Part shown: positions 12,558 to 22,950 of the stretch, in pieces
How the letters are laid out: each line of letters starts with the position of its first letter
Position numbering within the stretch: the first letter of the stretch is position 1
NCBI RefSeq assembly: GCF_022458985.1
Contig: NC_061776.1
Span: forward strand, 5,936,088 to 6,000,087
Direction: 5' to 3'
Length of the DNA stretch: 64,000 nt
Source of the DNA: Mugil cephalus
Lineage: Eukaryota > Chordata > Actinopteri > Mugiliformes > Mugilidae
Notes under the pieces: model-generated
What the model was told of the DNA's origin: nothing
Database searches by the model: none
Seen by the model: the letters and a program-made list of their open reading frames with translations, nothing else
Translations under genes and position numbers: made by a program

Positions 12558-13361
12558 TTTAAAAGATTGCAAATAACATGTGGAAAATTCAGGAAAAAAC
12601 GTTTCTATTAATTACATTACATAATGTATTTATCAATAAACTACAGAGACTTTCTGTTGATGACCCAACCAGGGTCACTACAAAAGAAATATTTAAAAAA
12701 TCTTGCTTAAACCTGAATTTGAAAATATTTTTCACAGAGGAAAGTGGAAGATGGGTGAATATAAATCACACTGCGGTACACAGGCCCTCTCCCCTGTGCG
12801 AGTCTGCTGAGAGTCAGTGTTTTCCCTGAGGGCGCGTTGATGATGGAGAGCGCTGCTGTAACTGTTACAGGACATTTATTGTCGTGTTATCAGCGGAGCG
12901 AATTCGGGTCCTAACAGATGCTCCCAGTGTTTCATGACATTTTACTTTTTCTACGACTTTTGATTCGCGTTGCTGGACCAAGGGGAAGAATTATGAAATG
13001 TAGTGTGACATTTAAGAGAAAACAGAAATGATATTTGTATGTTTCAATGATTTCATTTACATCTGTGGCTCATCCAGGAACTTACTGTGCCTTAATATTA
13101 GTTTACTCCGGACTGTCTGCATTCCTAATTACATTCCCTCATAATGTATCTATTATCTCAGAGCCCACTCTTTGTTTGTAAAGGGCAGCGTGTGAATTAG
13201 TTTGTGTGTTTAGATGGAGGGGGGCTAAAGAAGGACAAAGTGATTATAACCTTTCCTCCAGGGTGAACATTTTAAACAAACACCTATAGAAGGAACTCTT
13301 CATTGACTTGACTTTACCCTCCCTCCCCGCCCGGGCTGGGGGAGTGTCCTCGTCCCTGCCT
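12558..13361. other. fzd8 proximal upstream region
   Basis: Unique, AT-rich, no gene. 13080-13170 has CCTAATTACATTCCC and TTATCTCAG-like text that could be conserved. GC rises sharply from 13315. Confidence 0.4.
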
Positions 13362-13368
13362 TATAAAA
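13362..13368 (+). promoter_or_regulatory. fzd8: TATA-like box of fzd8
   Basis: TATAAAA lies about 265 bases upstream of the start codon, just after a GC-rich stretch (13320-13360). Transcription would start near 13395. This is inferred from motif and position only. Confidence 0.5.
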
Positions 13369-13523
13369 CGCAGCGCTCCCACCAGCCTCTGAGAACTCAG
13401 AGACGCGCGGTGCCGCACCGACACAAAGGAGAGAGGAGACTGTGTCAAAGTAAAACCTTTGTTGTTGTTGTTTTTGGGAAATCGCAGTCACAAAGTAGGG
13501 ACACAGAGTGTCTGCGCACTAGC

Positions 13524-13550
13524 ATGAGTTTAGCAGCTTTACTGGATTAA
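13524..13550 (+). other. uORF in the fzd8 5' leader (8 codons)
   Basis: The first ATG after the presumed start site opens MSLAALLD followed by TAA, 77 bases before the fzd8 ATG. Purine at -3 is present. A short uORF of this kind could moderate translation, but nothing here shows that it is used. Confidence 0.4.
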
Positions 13551-13627
13551 TTGGACTTGCAGCCTGCTTGCAGAGCAAGTTCGCTGTCACTTTAGTCAAA
13601 GACGAATCGCGCACAGGAAAAACAACG

Positions 13628-15373
13628 ATGGAGAGGAGCATCCCGGGATGGTGTGTGCTGTTCACCCTCGTCCTGCACGCAACGCGCTGCTTGGCGGCGA
13701 AGGAGCTCCAGTGCCAGGAGATCTCCGTGCCCCTGTGCAAAGGCATCGGCTACAATTACACCTACATGCCCAACCAGTTCAACCACGACACGCAGGACGA
13801 AGCCGGCCTGGAGGTGCACCAGTTCTGGCCGCTGGTGGAGATCAAGTGTTCGCCGGACTTGCGCTTCTTCCTCTGCAGCATGTACACGCCGATCTGCCTG
13901 GAAGACTACAAGAAGCCGCTGCCGCCGTGCAGGGGCGTGTGTGAGCGGGCCAAGGCTGGCTGCGCTCCGCTCATGAGGCAGTACGGCTTCCCCTGGCCGG
14001 ACCGGATGAGGTGCGACCTGCTCCCGGAGCAAGGCAACCAGGACACGCTGTGCATGGACTACAACCGGAGCCAGACCACCACTGTCTCCCCCGTGGTGGC
14101 GAAGCCGACCAACCGGTCCCTGAAGCCTTACAACACCAAGAAGAAGAGCGGCTACGGTCGCGGCATCCCCGGCAAACACAAACCAGCCGCGTCTCCATGT
14201 GAACAGGGCTGCTTCTGCCGTGCGCCCATGGTGCCCGTGACCAGCGACACTCACCCTCTGCACAACCGCGTCAAAACAGGGCAGATCTTGAACTGTGCCA
14301 TGCCCTGCCACAACCCATACTTCACCCAGGAGGAGAGGACATTTACTGCGTTTTGGATCGGCCTCTGGTCCGTACTGTGCTTCATTTCCACTTTCGCGAC
14401 CGTGGCCACTTTCCTGATAGATATGGAGAGGTTTAAGTACCCGGAGCGTCCCATCATATTCCTCTCCGCCTGCTACATGTTCGTGTCAGTTGGATATATC
14501 GTCAGGCTGATCGCTGGACACGAGGAGGTGGCCTGCAACAGGGAGAACGGCGCCGAGCACATTCACTACGAAACCACGGGTCCTGCGCTTTGCACCATCG
14601 TTTTCCTGCTCATCTATTTCTTCGGCATGGCCAGCTCGATCTGGTGGGTGATTCTGTCCCTCACTTGGTTTCTCGCGGCAGGTATGAAGTGGGGTAACGA
14701 GGCGATAGCCAGTTACGCACAGTACTTCCATTTGGCCGCCTGGCTCATCCCCAGCATGAAGTCCATAGCGGTTTTGGCTCTGAGCTCTGTGGACGGGGAC
14801 TCCGTGGCAGGGATTTGCTATGTGGGCAACCAGAATTTGGATAACCTGCGGGGGTTTGTGCTGGCTCCGCTGGTTATCTACCTGTTCATCGGCACCATGT
14901 TTCTCCTGGCCGGCTTCGTCTCCCTGTTCAGGATCAGGAGTGTTATCAAGCAGGGGGGCACCAAGACCGACAAACTCGAGAGGCTGATGATCCGAATTGG
15001 AGTGTTCACAGTTTTATACACCGTCCCGGCCACTGTCATCGTGGCGTGTTACTTTTACGAGCAACACAACAGACAGATGTGGGAAATTACGCACAGCTGT
15101 ACGTGCGTGACGGACCCGAGCAGGCCGAGGCCGGACTACGCCGTGTTCATGCTCAAGTACTTTATGTGCCTCCTGGTGGGTATCACCTCGGGGGCCTGGA
15201 TCTGGTCCGGTAAAACCCTGGACTCCTGGAGGACTTTTTGCACGCGGTGCTGCTGGGGGAGTAAAGCCTCCGCGGGCTCCATGTACAGTGACGTGAGCAC
15301 TGGACTGACCTGGAGGTCCGGGACGGCCAGCTCCGTGTCCTGCCCCAAACAGATGCCACTGTCCCGGGTTTGA
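13628..15373 (+). CDS. fzd8: Frizzled-8 Wnt receptor, single exon, 581 aa
   Basis: Seven-pass plasma-membrane receptor that binds Wnt ligands and signals through Dishevelled. Seen: signal peptide (about residues 1-23), then a cysteine-rich Wnt-binding domain with all ten cysteines (C29, 37, 74, 83, 90, 101, 105, 112, 129, 142) and N-glycosylation sites at N43, N146 and N162. A basic linker follows, then seven membrane segments from about residue 241 to 526, the Dishevelled-binding KTxxxW motif as KTLDSW (529-534), and a C-terminal PDZ-type ligand PLSRV. The tail YSDVSTGLTWRSGTASSV is typical of FZD8 and differs from FZD5, its nearest paralogue, which fixes the family member. The start chosen is the ATG with A at -3 and G at +4; a frame open upstream to 13568 lacks an ATG. 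It is intronless, as FZD8 genes are. The a/b teleost duplicate cannot be decided here. The very high GC relative to its flanks is normal for this gene. Confidence 0.97.
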   Translation: MERSIPGWCVLFTLVLHATRCLAAKELQCQEISVPLCKGIGYNYTYMPNQFNHDTQDEAGLEVHQFWPLVEIKCSPDLRFFLCSMYTPICLEDYKKPLPPCRGVCERAKAGCAPLMRQYGFPWPDRMRCDLLPEQGNQDTLCMDYNRSQTTTVSPVVAKPTNRSLKPYNTKKKSGYGRGIPGKHKPAASPCEQGCFCRAPMVPVTSDTHPLHNRVKTGQILNCAMPCHNPYFTQEERTFTAFWIGLWSVLCFISTFATVATFLIDMERFKYPERPIIFLSACYMFVSVGYIVRLIAGHEEVACNRENGAEHIHYETTGPALCTIVFLLIYFFGMASSIWWVILSLTWFLAAGMKWGNEAIASYAQYFHLAAWLIPSMKSIAVLALSSVDGDSVAGICYVGNQNLDNLRGFVLAPLVIYLFIGTMFLLAGFVSLFRIRSVIKQGGTKTDKLERLMIRIGVFTVLYTVPATVIVACYFYEQHNRQMWEITHSCTCVTDPSRPRPDYAVFMLKYFMCLLVGITSGAWIWSGKTLDSWRTFCTRCCWGSKASAGSMYSDVSTGLTWRSGTASSVSCPKQMPLSRV

Positions 15374-16225
15374 TTGAGGGCTGGGGTGGTACGCTCAAAT
15401 GCATCTTATGTCGTTTGACACTAAAGACTTTAAAAGCAGCTCTTCTGAGGACAACGCGGCGTAAAGACTGATTGAAATGTTGTTGTTTTTTTATTTGGTA
15501 AATTATTTAAAGAGAGTCACCAAACTCCCGCTTGAATGAAAAACTTATGGTCCTGAGCACTCCCCTAATGTGAACTGTGTGTCGGATTTGTTTAAGCTCT
15601 ATTCTGCAAGTTTGAACTTATACTTATGGAAAGTGCTCCTTCCTTGCCTTATCCAAATGACGTCCGTGGGTTTGAATAGAGAGGGCTGAGTCGGGGAGGG
15701 GGGGTGGCGGTGGTGAACTAATTGTGTTGGGATTGTCCATCAGCGTGTTGTAATTAGCACATTAATGAGCGCCTAATGGCTTCTCTTTAAATAATGAGAC
15801 TTGTCAGCAGCAGAACAATGTACCTGGCACGAAGAATGCGGAGTCTTATCTGGGCTTAATTCAATGCGCGCAGCTGACAAGATCCCCCTTGTCGATAGGT
15901 AACATGGTATAGTTGAGACACTTCTTTTTCTTCTTACTGTAAAGAACCGCCGTGTCTTAAACACAAGATGAGACTGCTCTGCCTGAAACGAGGCCATAAG
16001 TCGGCCGTGTTGTCTCCAGGATGGATTTATACGTTCATTTATCAATGCCTTAATACTGTCTCATACGGGTTGCTTAAGCGCGTAAAAGTGTATTTATATA
16101 AGTATTTGTGTAGATATATTGTACATTTGTATATGGAATTTTACGGGGCTGTAAATATGTATAATTTCCACTTTGATAGAAGATTTTATTTTGAGAATAA
16201 AACAGCTTTTATTGAATGTAAACTC
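15374..16225 (+). other. fzd8: fzd8 3' untranslated region
   Basis: AT-rich sequence with no continuing frame runs from the stop codon to an AATAAA at 16196-16201, which would give cleavage near 16215-16225. It contains several ATTTA-like stretches at 16085-16140 and a homeodomain-site-rich patch at 15735-15790 (TAATTAG, CATTAATGAG, CTAATGG) that may be conserved. Confidence 0.7.
16196..16201 (+). promoter_or_regulatory. fzd8: Poly(A) signal of fzd8
   Basis: Canonical AATAAA about 820 bases after the fzd8 stop codon, followed by a TG-rich stretch. It is the best-placed signal on this strand. Confidence 0.65.
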
Positions 16226-17867
16226 CTGCTTTCTGGTCATTGTCGCCAAAACTTTATTTCTGGGGGGAAAATGTTTGTGAAGTTGATGCTGTGCACGGGA
16301 CGTTAAACGCTCAGCATCTTTCTGCGTAGTGCCTGAGTTGTGGCTGTTGTAGCTTCATTTATATGTAACCGAAAAGGTGTGAGTTGCCTTTCTGTGGCCT
16401 CGTGGGATTAGCTCCATTAAACTTCCCCGGCGATTCAGAATCTCACGCTGGGAGACGGAGAGACTAACACCGGCACTGCAATGGAGAAACTACAGGTGGT
16501 CTTCTTAGTTTAATGCCTCCTGCGCTTAAGATTTGTTATTAACTCTCGGCTTTTGTCCTCTGTTAAAAGAAAATCTCTAAACGCAGTTAATAAGCCAGCC
16601 TTTAACTTCTTAAAATTTACACTCTGTTAAATAAATTAAAAATTATTTAGATGTTTTTCCTTTTAAGCAGAAATATCAATGCAAAGGGAATGGGATCGTT
16701 TGTCGGTTTGGCTACACGATTTTATTTTATTTATTTATTTTAATTTTAAAAATGATGTGTTTGTGTTACGAAAAATGCATCCGGACGTTACAGAAAAAAA
16801 TACAATAGCTTCTTATTGTAAGACATTTAAATGGACAGGTTTTACGCAGTCTTAACAAGACGGATTATTTACGATACAGCCTATAGAGATGCCCGAGGCT
16901 TCTAATCAAGACTTCACGGAGGAGGGCCGGACTTGTAACTGCAGGCTTGTGTAAAGGTAATTACGGCTGTGCAGTGTGTGGTCCGCTTAACCCGCGACAG
17001 GTTAACTCGAAAACCGAGTCTGGAAATGTCAAAAGTTCGTGCGTAATGGCTGCAAGCGCGCGTTTGGGGAAGTGAGACTCTTGAAAGGAACGAGAAAAAA
17101 ACTTCCGTGTGTTTTCAAATGATCTTGTTTACCTGCATCCGAAACGACTCAGATGACTTGACGCGGTGGACGTCAACAAAAACCTGATGAGGTATAAAAC
17201 TCATGATGAGTTTGAAGAGAGGAGGCTAAGGCTGTGTTAGGCTGCCACCTTCTGGTGGAAGGATTGGAGGAGGGTAGACACCAGGGACTCGTAAAGCAGC
17301 AAAAGTGATTCCTTTAGTCAAAACTGTTTAGTGTTGTCTTCATTCTGAGGTTAGATTGGGATTTTGATTCTGCAGAGATCTTAAATTTATATTTTAAATG
17401 ATTTAAAAAAATATATTTAACAGTCTAGCTGTTTTTCACAAGTCAAATAGTTAAACTTCACATTGAAAAAAAAAATATATATAGTAATTTAAACACATTT
17501 TGTCTCAAATTTATTACAACTTCCTGCTGGCTTCTTGAATCCTCCTGGATTCTGTGTTTAGTCAGGCACTAAATGACATATCAACATATCACACAGGTAA
17601 TTTCTTGCTGCACACACCAGGTTAATTCAGAATCAGTGCCAAACACGGAAGTAAACAAATCAGCGGCTTCCTGCAGGAAGGTGTAATTGTTGGGCTTTGA
17701 CATGTGTCAAATTTATCTCCGACAATTACACGTCTGCTCCCTTCCAATGAGGACAAATCGCTCTGTCACTGCTCGTTTGACCGCTCCTCTTCCAGTTGTG
17801 TTTGTGTTAATAGTGAGTAGGGGGAGGACGTGGAGGAGGCTGGGGGCAGGGCATGTTCCTTCAAGCC

Positions 17868-17899
<32 letters not shown>

Positions 17900-18707
17900 T
17901 CAACAGAGGAAATGGGTTGAGAGGTTGTGCCCGATCCATCTCCTGCTAACATAAACAAGGCGCCGCTGACTCGCCCGTTCAGGAAGAGCTCATCCTGCCG
18001 GTGGAAGCCAGAGAACCCGACTCCTCTTCGTTGGCCCCAATTAGGATGTTTATGAATGCGTGTCTTTGTCTAATGATCTAATTAGAAGTCTGACTCTGAT
18101 TGGCCCGGGATAAATCACGTTAGGACGTCTGAATGGCTCACACGGGCTGTTAAAGGTCACATGGCGTCGGGAGGCCCGTAATTTCACAATGTATACAGAG
18201 CTGGGTGGGAAGCGTTATGCTTTCAGCAACAGCTATTCTCATGTCGCGGCTGATTTACGACGGGGTCTAGAGCAAACAGGCCCGAGTGACAGGCGCAGTG
18301 AAGAACGGATGACCTCACCGCATCCAGGCCTGCAGAGCATGCTGGGATAGGGAGCCGCATCGCTTGAAAAGAGAAACATAGCGATCACGGAGGTGGCCCA
18401 TGTGATTCCTTCACAGAAAAACATCAAAAAGTTGCCTCTTCCGCACATTGATGCAACATTTTCTCCCTAAACGAACACAGTTGAGACTCAGCAGGTATTT
18501 TCAAGCCTGTGTCTTTTTAAAAAACCCATCTTAAATGCTCTCATTGTGTGCGAGGGTGAAAGGTCTGGAGGTGAGAGGTCAAAGGTCGTGTTTGTCTGGC
18601 GTTCACTTCGGGGGCAAAAGGAGCAGCTCAGGGAGTAATTATTACTGCAACCTGATTTGTGTAACTGAATGGAAATTAAAAGAAAGATTATCATGTTTAG
18701 GTGCCGC
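16226..18707. other. Downstream of fzd8, no gene, possible enhancer
   Basis: 17980-18200 is unique and dense in factor-type sites (CCCCAATTAGGATG, TGTTTATGAATG, TCTAATGATCTAATTAGA). 16870-17080 is also unique and moderately GC-rich. No frame was recognised. Confidence 0.4.
17874..17899. repeat. Poly(A) run
   Basis: Twenty-five or so consecutive adenines with no retroposon body recognised before them. Confidence 0.9.
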
Positions 18708-18989
18708 GTGTAAACTGATCAGCCACAAAATTATGACCACTGACAGGACAGGAAGTGAATAACGTTTAAACCATCTTGTGACAATTCAGTGTTCTACTGG
18801 GAAACTTTTAGACCTGGCATTCATTCATTGGACATGTAGCCCCCACCTAGAACAGACCAGACACCCCCGCCCCATAGCAATGCGGAGGAACAAGGTGTAT
18901 TCACTAGATCCCACCCTGGTCAAGTATCTGCAGAGGAGGCCCCTCCCCTCAACCTGGTGGTCATAATGTTATGCCTGATCTGTGTATGC
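18708..18989 (-). mobile_element. MITE family A copy 3, internally deleted
   Basis: Both inverted ends are present (AACTGATCAGCCACAAAATT and GGTCATAATGTTATGCCTGA) but the middle is shorter than in other copies. Confidence 0.7.
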
Positions 18990-21900
18990 CTGATTTGCTC
19001 TCTTCTTCTCTTTTGTGTCTCTACTCAGCCTGGAAGTATCTTGAGGCTATTCGAATAGTTTTCAAAGCTGCACCAATAAAACTGTAATGAAAACTGAAAG
19101 TATTTTTTTCCCGCTTACACCAGGAACATAAATGAGAATCATTCTGCCGCTTCTGATTCCTTTTAGACCATTAGGCCGTCGCTCTAAGTCCCTCGTCTGT
19201 ACGAAAAGCGCCATCGTAAGCTCCTGAACTGCATTTCGGATGAAACTACAGGGAGATTATGAGTCCTTATTGTCTCTTCGAGGTTGTAAAGTGTATTTGC
19301 TTTATTAAAAATGGAGCGCACAAGACCTTTAGCTCTCAGCTTCAGAGGTGAATTACATTTTCATTCTCATGGTGGTTTTTTTGTTTTTCTGAAATACGTT
19401 CAGAAGCAGCAGCTGCAAAATAAATTCATTCGTGGACAAGGAGTTATAGCGAAAACAAGAACATTTAGCCTTCTTTCATTCTGTGTCTCCTTCACCGTAC
19501 AATCCCTCCATCAGTAACTTCAAAGGGAGGCCGAATGGATTTTGTCTTCCGAGTCTTGGCCATCAGGGACAACTCGATCCTCCCATCCTCCCGTTCATCT
19601 CAGCTACAACCTCACAGGTGAAGAGGGTGCCGAGAGATCGATATTTCTGAGGCCTCTGACGCCTTCTTTGATGTGCTCCTTGTGGTCAACGCTGAGGTTT
19701 CCCTCCTACCTCTCAATCTCCTCCGTCTGTCACCCATGAGATCTGGACCTGAGGCAGGTCGGATGGAGAGTGAAAACGTCGGCTCGGAGTATTCTGCTCT
19801 GTATCGACATGGAACACAGAATCAGCAAATGAAGCACTTTGTCTCAGAATAAGACATATATCATATGTTTGTGGATTAGTTAATGTAACGACTTTTAATT
19901 TTGTCATATTCAGTTTACATATATCATGAAAAATTAATTATTTCATAAAACGTTAAATGCTAATTTATATGTCAAGTGATGTTTTAGTCTGTTTGGGTTA
20001 AAATTATCTTATTTCTAAAACACTGCATGTGAATTTACACAATATTGAGAGGCTCTAGAAATGTTTTTATTATTATAAAAAAAAAGAAAAAGTAAAAAAA
20101 AAAAATTATTCCTGGTCTTTTGTTGACTGCATTACTCACCAATGACCGCTAGATGGCAGTGAAGTCTCCAATATGATTTGGAAGACTGACTCATTCCACA
20201 AAATATCAATTCATTGTTTGTTTTTTTAATATTTATTTTCTATTTAACGCAATATGATCAAAATTATTCAGACAGGCTTTAATGCAACATCTCTCTGGTG
20301 AAGGCCTGTGTCCTCTTTCACCATGGGAACCTCCTCAATGCACCAACCACGTCTAGAAATAAACACCTTTGTCCAGTTTGGAAGAAGTCGACTGGCCTGC
20401 GTGGGGCTCTGAACTCAGCCCCGTTCAACACCTTTGAGATAATCTGGAACTCTGGCCCTGAGCCAGGACTTTCAAGTGGCCGTGTGGTCGTTGCTGAGTG
20501 GGAGCAAATGTGTGACGGCGGCTCCATAAATCTGGGAAACGCGTTCCTGGAAGAGCGGGAGCTGATAGCAGCAGATTAGTCACTGGTTCTGAGATGAGAA
20601 GGAGTTCGACTGGGAAATATGGGAAATATGTTTCACGTCTATTTCTTCTTCGTCTTAAAATGCCAGTGGAGTTTTAATAGCTAATAACTAATCTCACATG
20701 ACTGGAGTCTGTAAAACCAAGACACTCACCTGTACTTGAAGGAATCTTTTTTGGTCTGTTTTCCACAATGAGTCCCATTAACCCTCACTCCTGATTTTAA
20801 AATTGTTACGTTTTTTACCACTAAGGGACAAAAGTGTCCTCTTCAAAAACACCCTAAAAATAGTATATGTCAATATTTTTTTCTACTTTTGTTTTTTTTT
20901 TTTTACATAAATCTTTTAATCCACTTCAATACTAATCACAAAAACCATATGTTTTAATATTATTATCTTACTTTTAATCCTTTCTACGCCAATTTTTTCA
21001 AAAACAAAAAACGTAAAAACACAAAAATTTATGATATAATATTTTCAATAATCCAAATTGAGAGGGGACTTTCCTTGGGGTGCCCGATTTACAAAAAATG
21101 TTACTTTGTTACCATTAAAGAACAAAAGTCTAATTTTCTTTTTTTAATCCACTTCAGTAACACTCACAAACACAAACAGTTTGATTCATTTCTGACTTTT
21201 AACCCTTTATATGCCAAAATAAGTGATGGTATCGAATTTTTTTTTCGAACCCTAACCGTGCAAATCATTAACATGTCCAAGGATCTAATAGTCTTCTGTG
21301 ATTGGTCCTCTTGGTAGTAATGGGTTTCTGTTTTAGTATTTTAGTATTTCTGGCTGCGTCTCCATCTAAGCTATTTTGCTCTCTGCAAAACAACCTGACT
21401 GTTTTGGATCAATAAAGATGGAACATATTGAGGAAACGTCAACTGAGGAGGTACAAACATTTGTACGACTCGTCTTGTCCTTCAGGTTAATCTCTTCCGT
21501 GTTGAGCCATGCATTCATAAATAGGTTGTTTTGTTTTCCTACCGTCTTCCTCACTGCTCCAGATATGAAAGACATAACACCTGTTCTCTTTCTCCTTGTC
21601 TTCTGATCTGTTGAACGTTCTAGATGTGAACCTGTAATATACAGTCATGGTGGCTGGGATATTACCAAGGACACGTAGCTACTAAACCAGTTTCTCTGAT
21701 TGTTTTGTGAGAAGGTCAGCAGCAACAACAACAACAACAGATGCATTTTGTCACCTGAGAGACTCTGTAGTGTGTGAACCTGGGCTGACACGGTTGTAGG
21801 GTCCAAGTAGTCCTGTCCTGCCCTTTGACCTCCCCCAGTAACAGTACAGTCTCTTCTGCACGAGGCCACCCTGCTAACGTTTGAACTGACCTCAGCTACC

Positions 21901-22230
21901 ACAGATGCCGCAGCAGAAGAAGAATGAGAGGGGGTGTGCTGCCTGTGTTAGGGTCACGGCTGCACTTGACGTAACGTGGCTGACAAGACCCAAGTGGCTG
22001 CCTTTACATTTTCCAGAGACACATTTGCAGGTTGAGGCCACAAAATCTCAAAGATAAAAAAGAACTATTGCAATAAGGGGAATAGTATCTGCTCTTCTTA
22101 CTGCTGCCTCACACCTATTCGTGTATAAAAAAAAACAGCAAAAATAGCAAGATGATGTTTTTTTTTTTTTTTTTAAACATTTCCACTGATTAATTCATTT
22201 TAATTTTTGTTCTTGTTTTACTCTGATATA
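18990..22230. other. Intergenic with decayed repeats
   Basis: Besides the Tc1-like remnant, 20800-21230 shows a diverged internal duplication (AATCCACTTCAATACTAATC against AATCCACTTCAGTAACACTC). 21350-21440 (CAATAAAGATGGAACATATT) recurs reversed near 11030 and 58710. 19530-19790 is GC-rich but unrecognised. Confidence 0.4.
20298..20580 (+). pseudogene. Tc1/mariner-like transposase 3' remnant
   Basis: Decayed sequence colinear with the end of fish Tc1-like transposase repeats: the block around CCGTTCAACACCTTTGAGAT corresponds to the NPIEHLW region, and the final GAAGAGCGGGAGCTGATAGC to the family's usual end. The catalytic residues and most of the gene are missing. The comparison is from memory of the family, so subfamily is open. 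Confidence 0.5.
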
Positions 22231-22655
22231 TACACCGATTTGACATCATAACCACCTTCCTAATATTGTGCTTTTGTGCCTCCAAAACAGTCTTGATATG
22301 TCTGGAAACAGGATGTTGTTAGTTGGGGGTGGTCTTTGGGTCATTTGGGTTGAGGAGAGGGACCTCTATGAATCATCCTACAGATGCTTGATAAGTTCTG
22401 ATCTACTGAATTTCGGAGGCCAGGTTGGAGGTTTTGTCACTAGTGTGTTTGTGCGTGTGTCTGTGTCAGGCTGCATCCTGCTGCCTTCAAGGAGTATCAT
22501 TGCTAAGGGGTGGGGGTGTCTGGTTTTGGTGTAGGTGGGTGCTACATGTCTAAGTAATGTCCACATGAATGAATGCCAGGTCCAAAAGTTTCCCAGCAGA
22601 ACAATGAATTGTCACAAAATGGTCAGTGGTCATAATGTTGTGGCTGATTGTGTTT
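22231..22655 (+). mobile_element. MITE family A copy 4
   Basis: Left end ACACCGATTTGACATCATAA is degraded; the right end GGTCATAATGTTGTGGCTGA is intact. The body is colinear with the other copies. Confidence 0.7.
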
Positions 22656-22779
22656 ACTATTCGAGCATCAATCAAAGAACGTGTTAATATGCTGGTGTAA
22701 AAATAAATAAAGACTCAATAGCAAGTAACGTCCATAAAAATGACTGCCAGGTCCAAAAGTAAATATAATCAAAAAAGCA

Positions 22780-22950
22780 AGGGCCCTAAAATTGAGCCCT
22801 GTGGAACCCCATATGACACGAAGGATGTGAACCAGTCCAGAGCACTACTGCAAACGCCCACTAGGCGTTGTAACGGAGCCACTAAAATGTTATGGTCCTC
22901 GGTGTCAAAGGCCGTCGTTAGGTCTAGCAGGACAAGAATAATAAAGCTGC
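22780..22950 (-). pseudogene. LINE reverse-transcriptase fragment (CR1/L2-like)
   Basis: Read on the minus strand it gives [16 protein letters not shown], then LDWFTSF and [11 protein letters not shown]. These are the order and motifs of a non-LTR retrotransposon reverse transcriptase (AFD and GVPQGS blocks). The stretch between SF and GVPQGS is shortened, and no longer frame survives. Confidence 0.75.

Noticed and set aside
13568-13627. An upstream extension of the fzd8 frame
   Set aside because: It contains no ATG, and the ATG at 13628 has a good context and a signal peptide directly after it.
13592-14311. A 239-codon open frame antisense to fzd8
   Set aside because: It mirrors the GC-rich third positions of the fzd8 coding strand, has low-complexity composition and no family resemblance.
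13628-15373. Assignment to fzd5 instead of fzd8
   Set aside because: Parts resemble FZD5 (for example KQGGTKTDKLE), but the C-terminal STGLTWRSGTASSV and synteny with gjd4 and ccny are FZD8 features.
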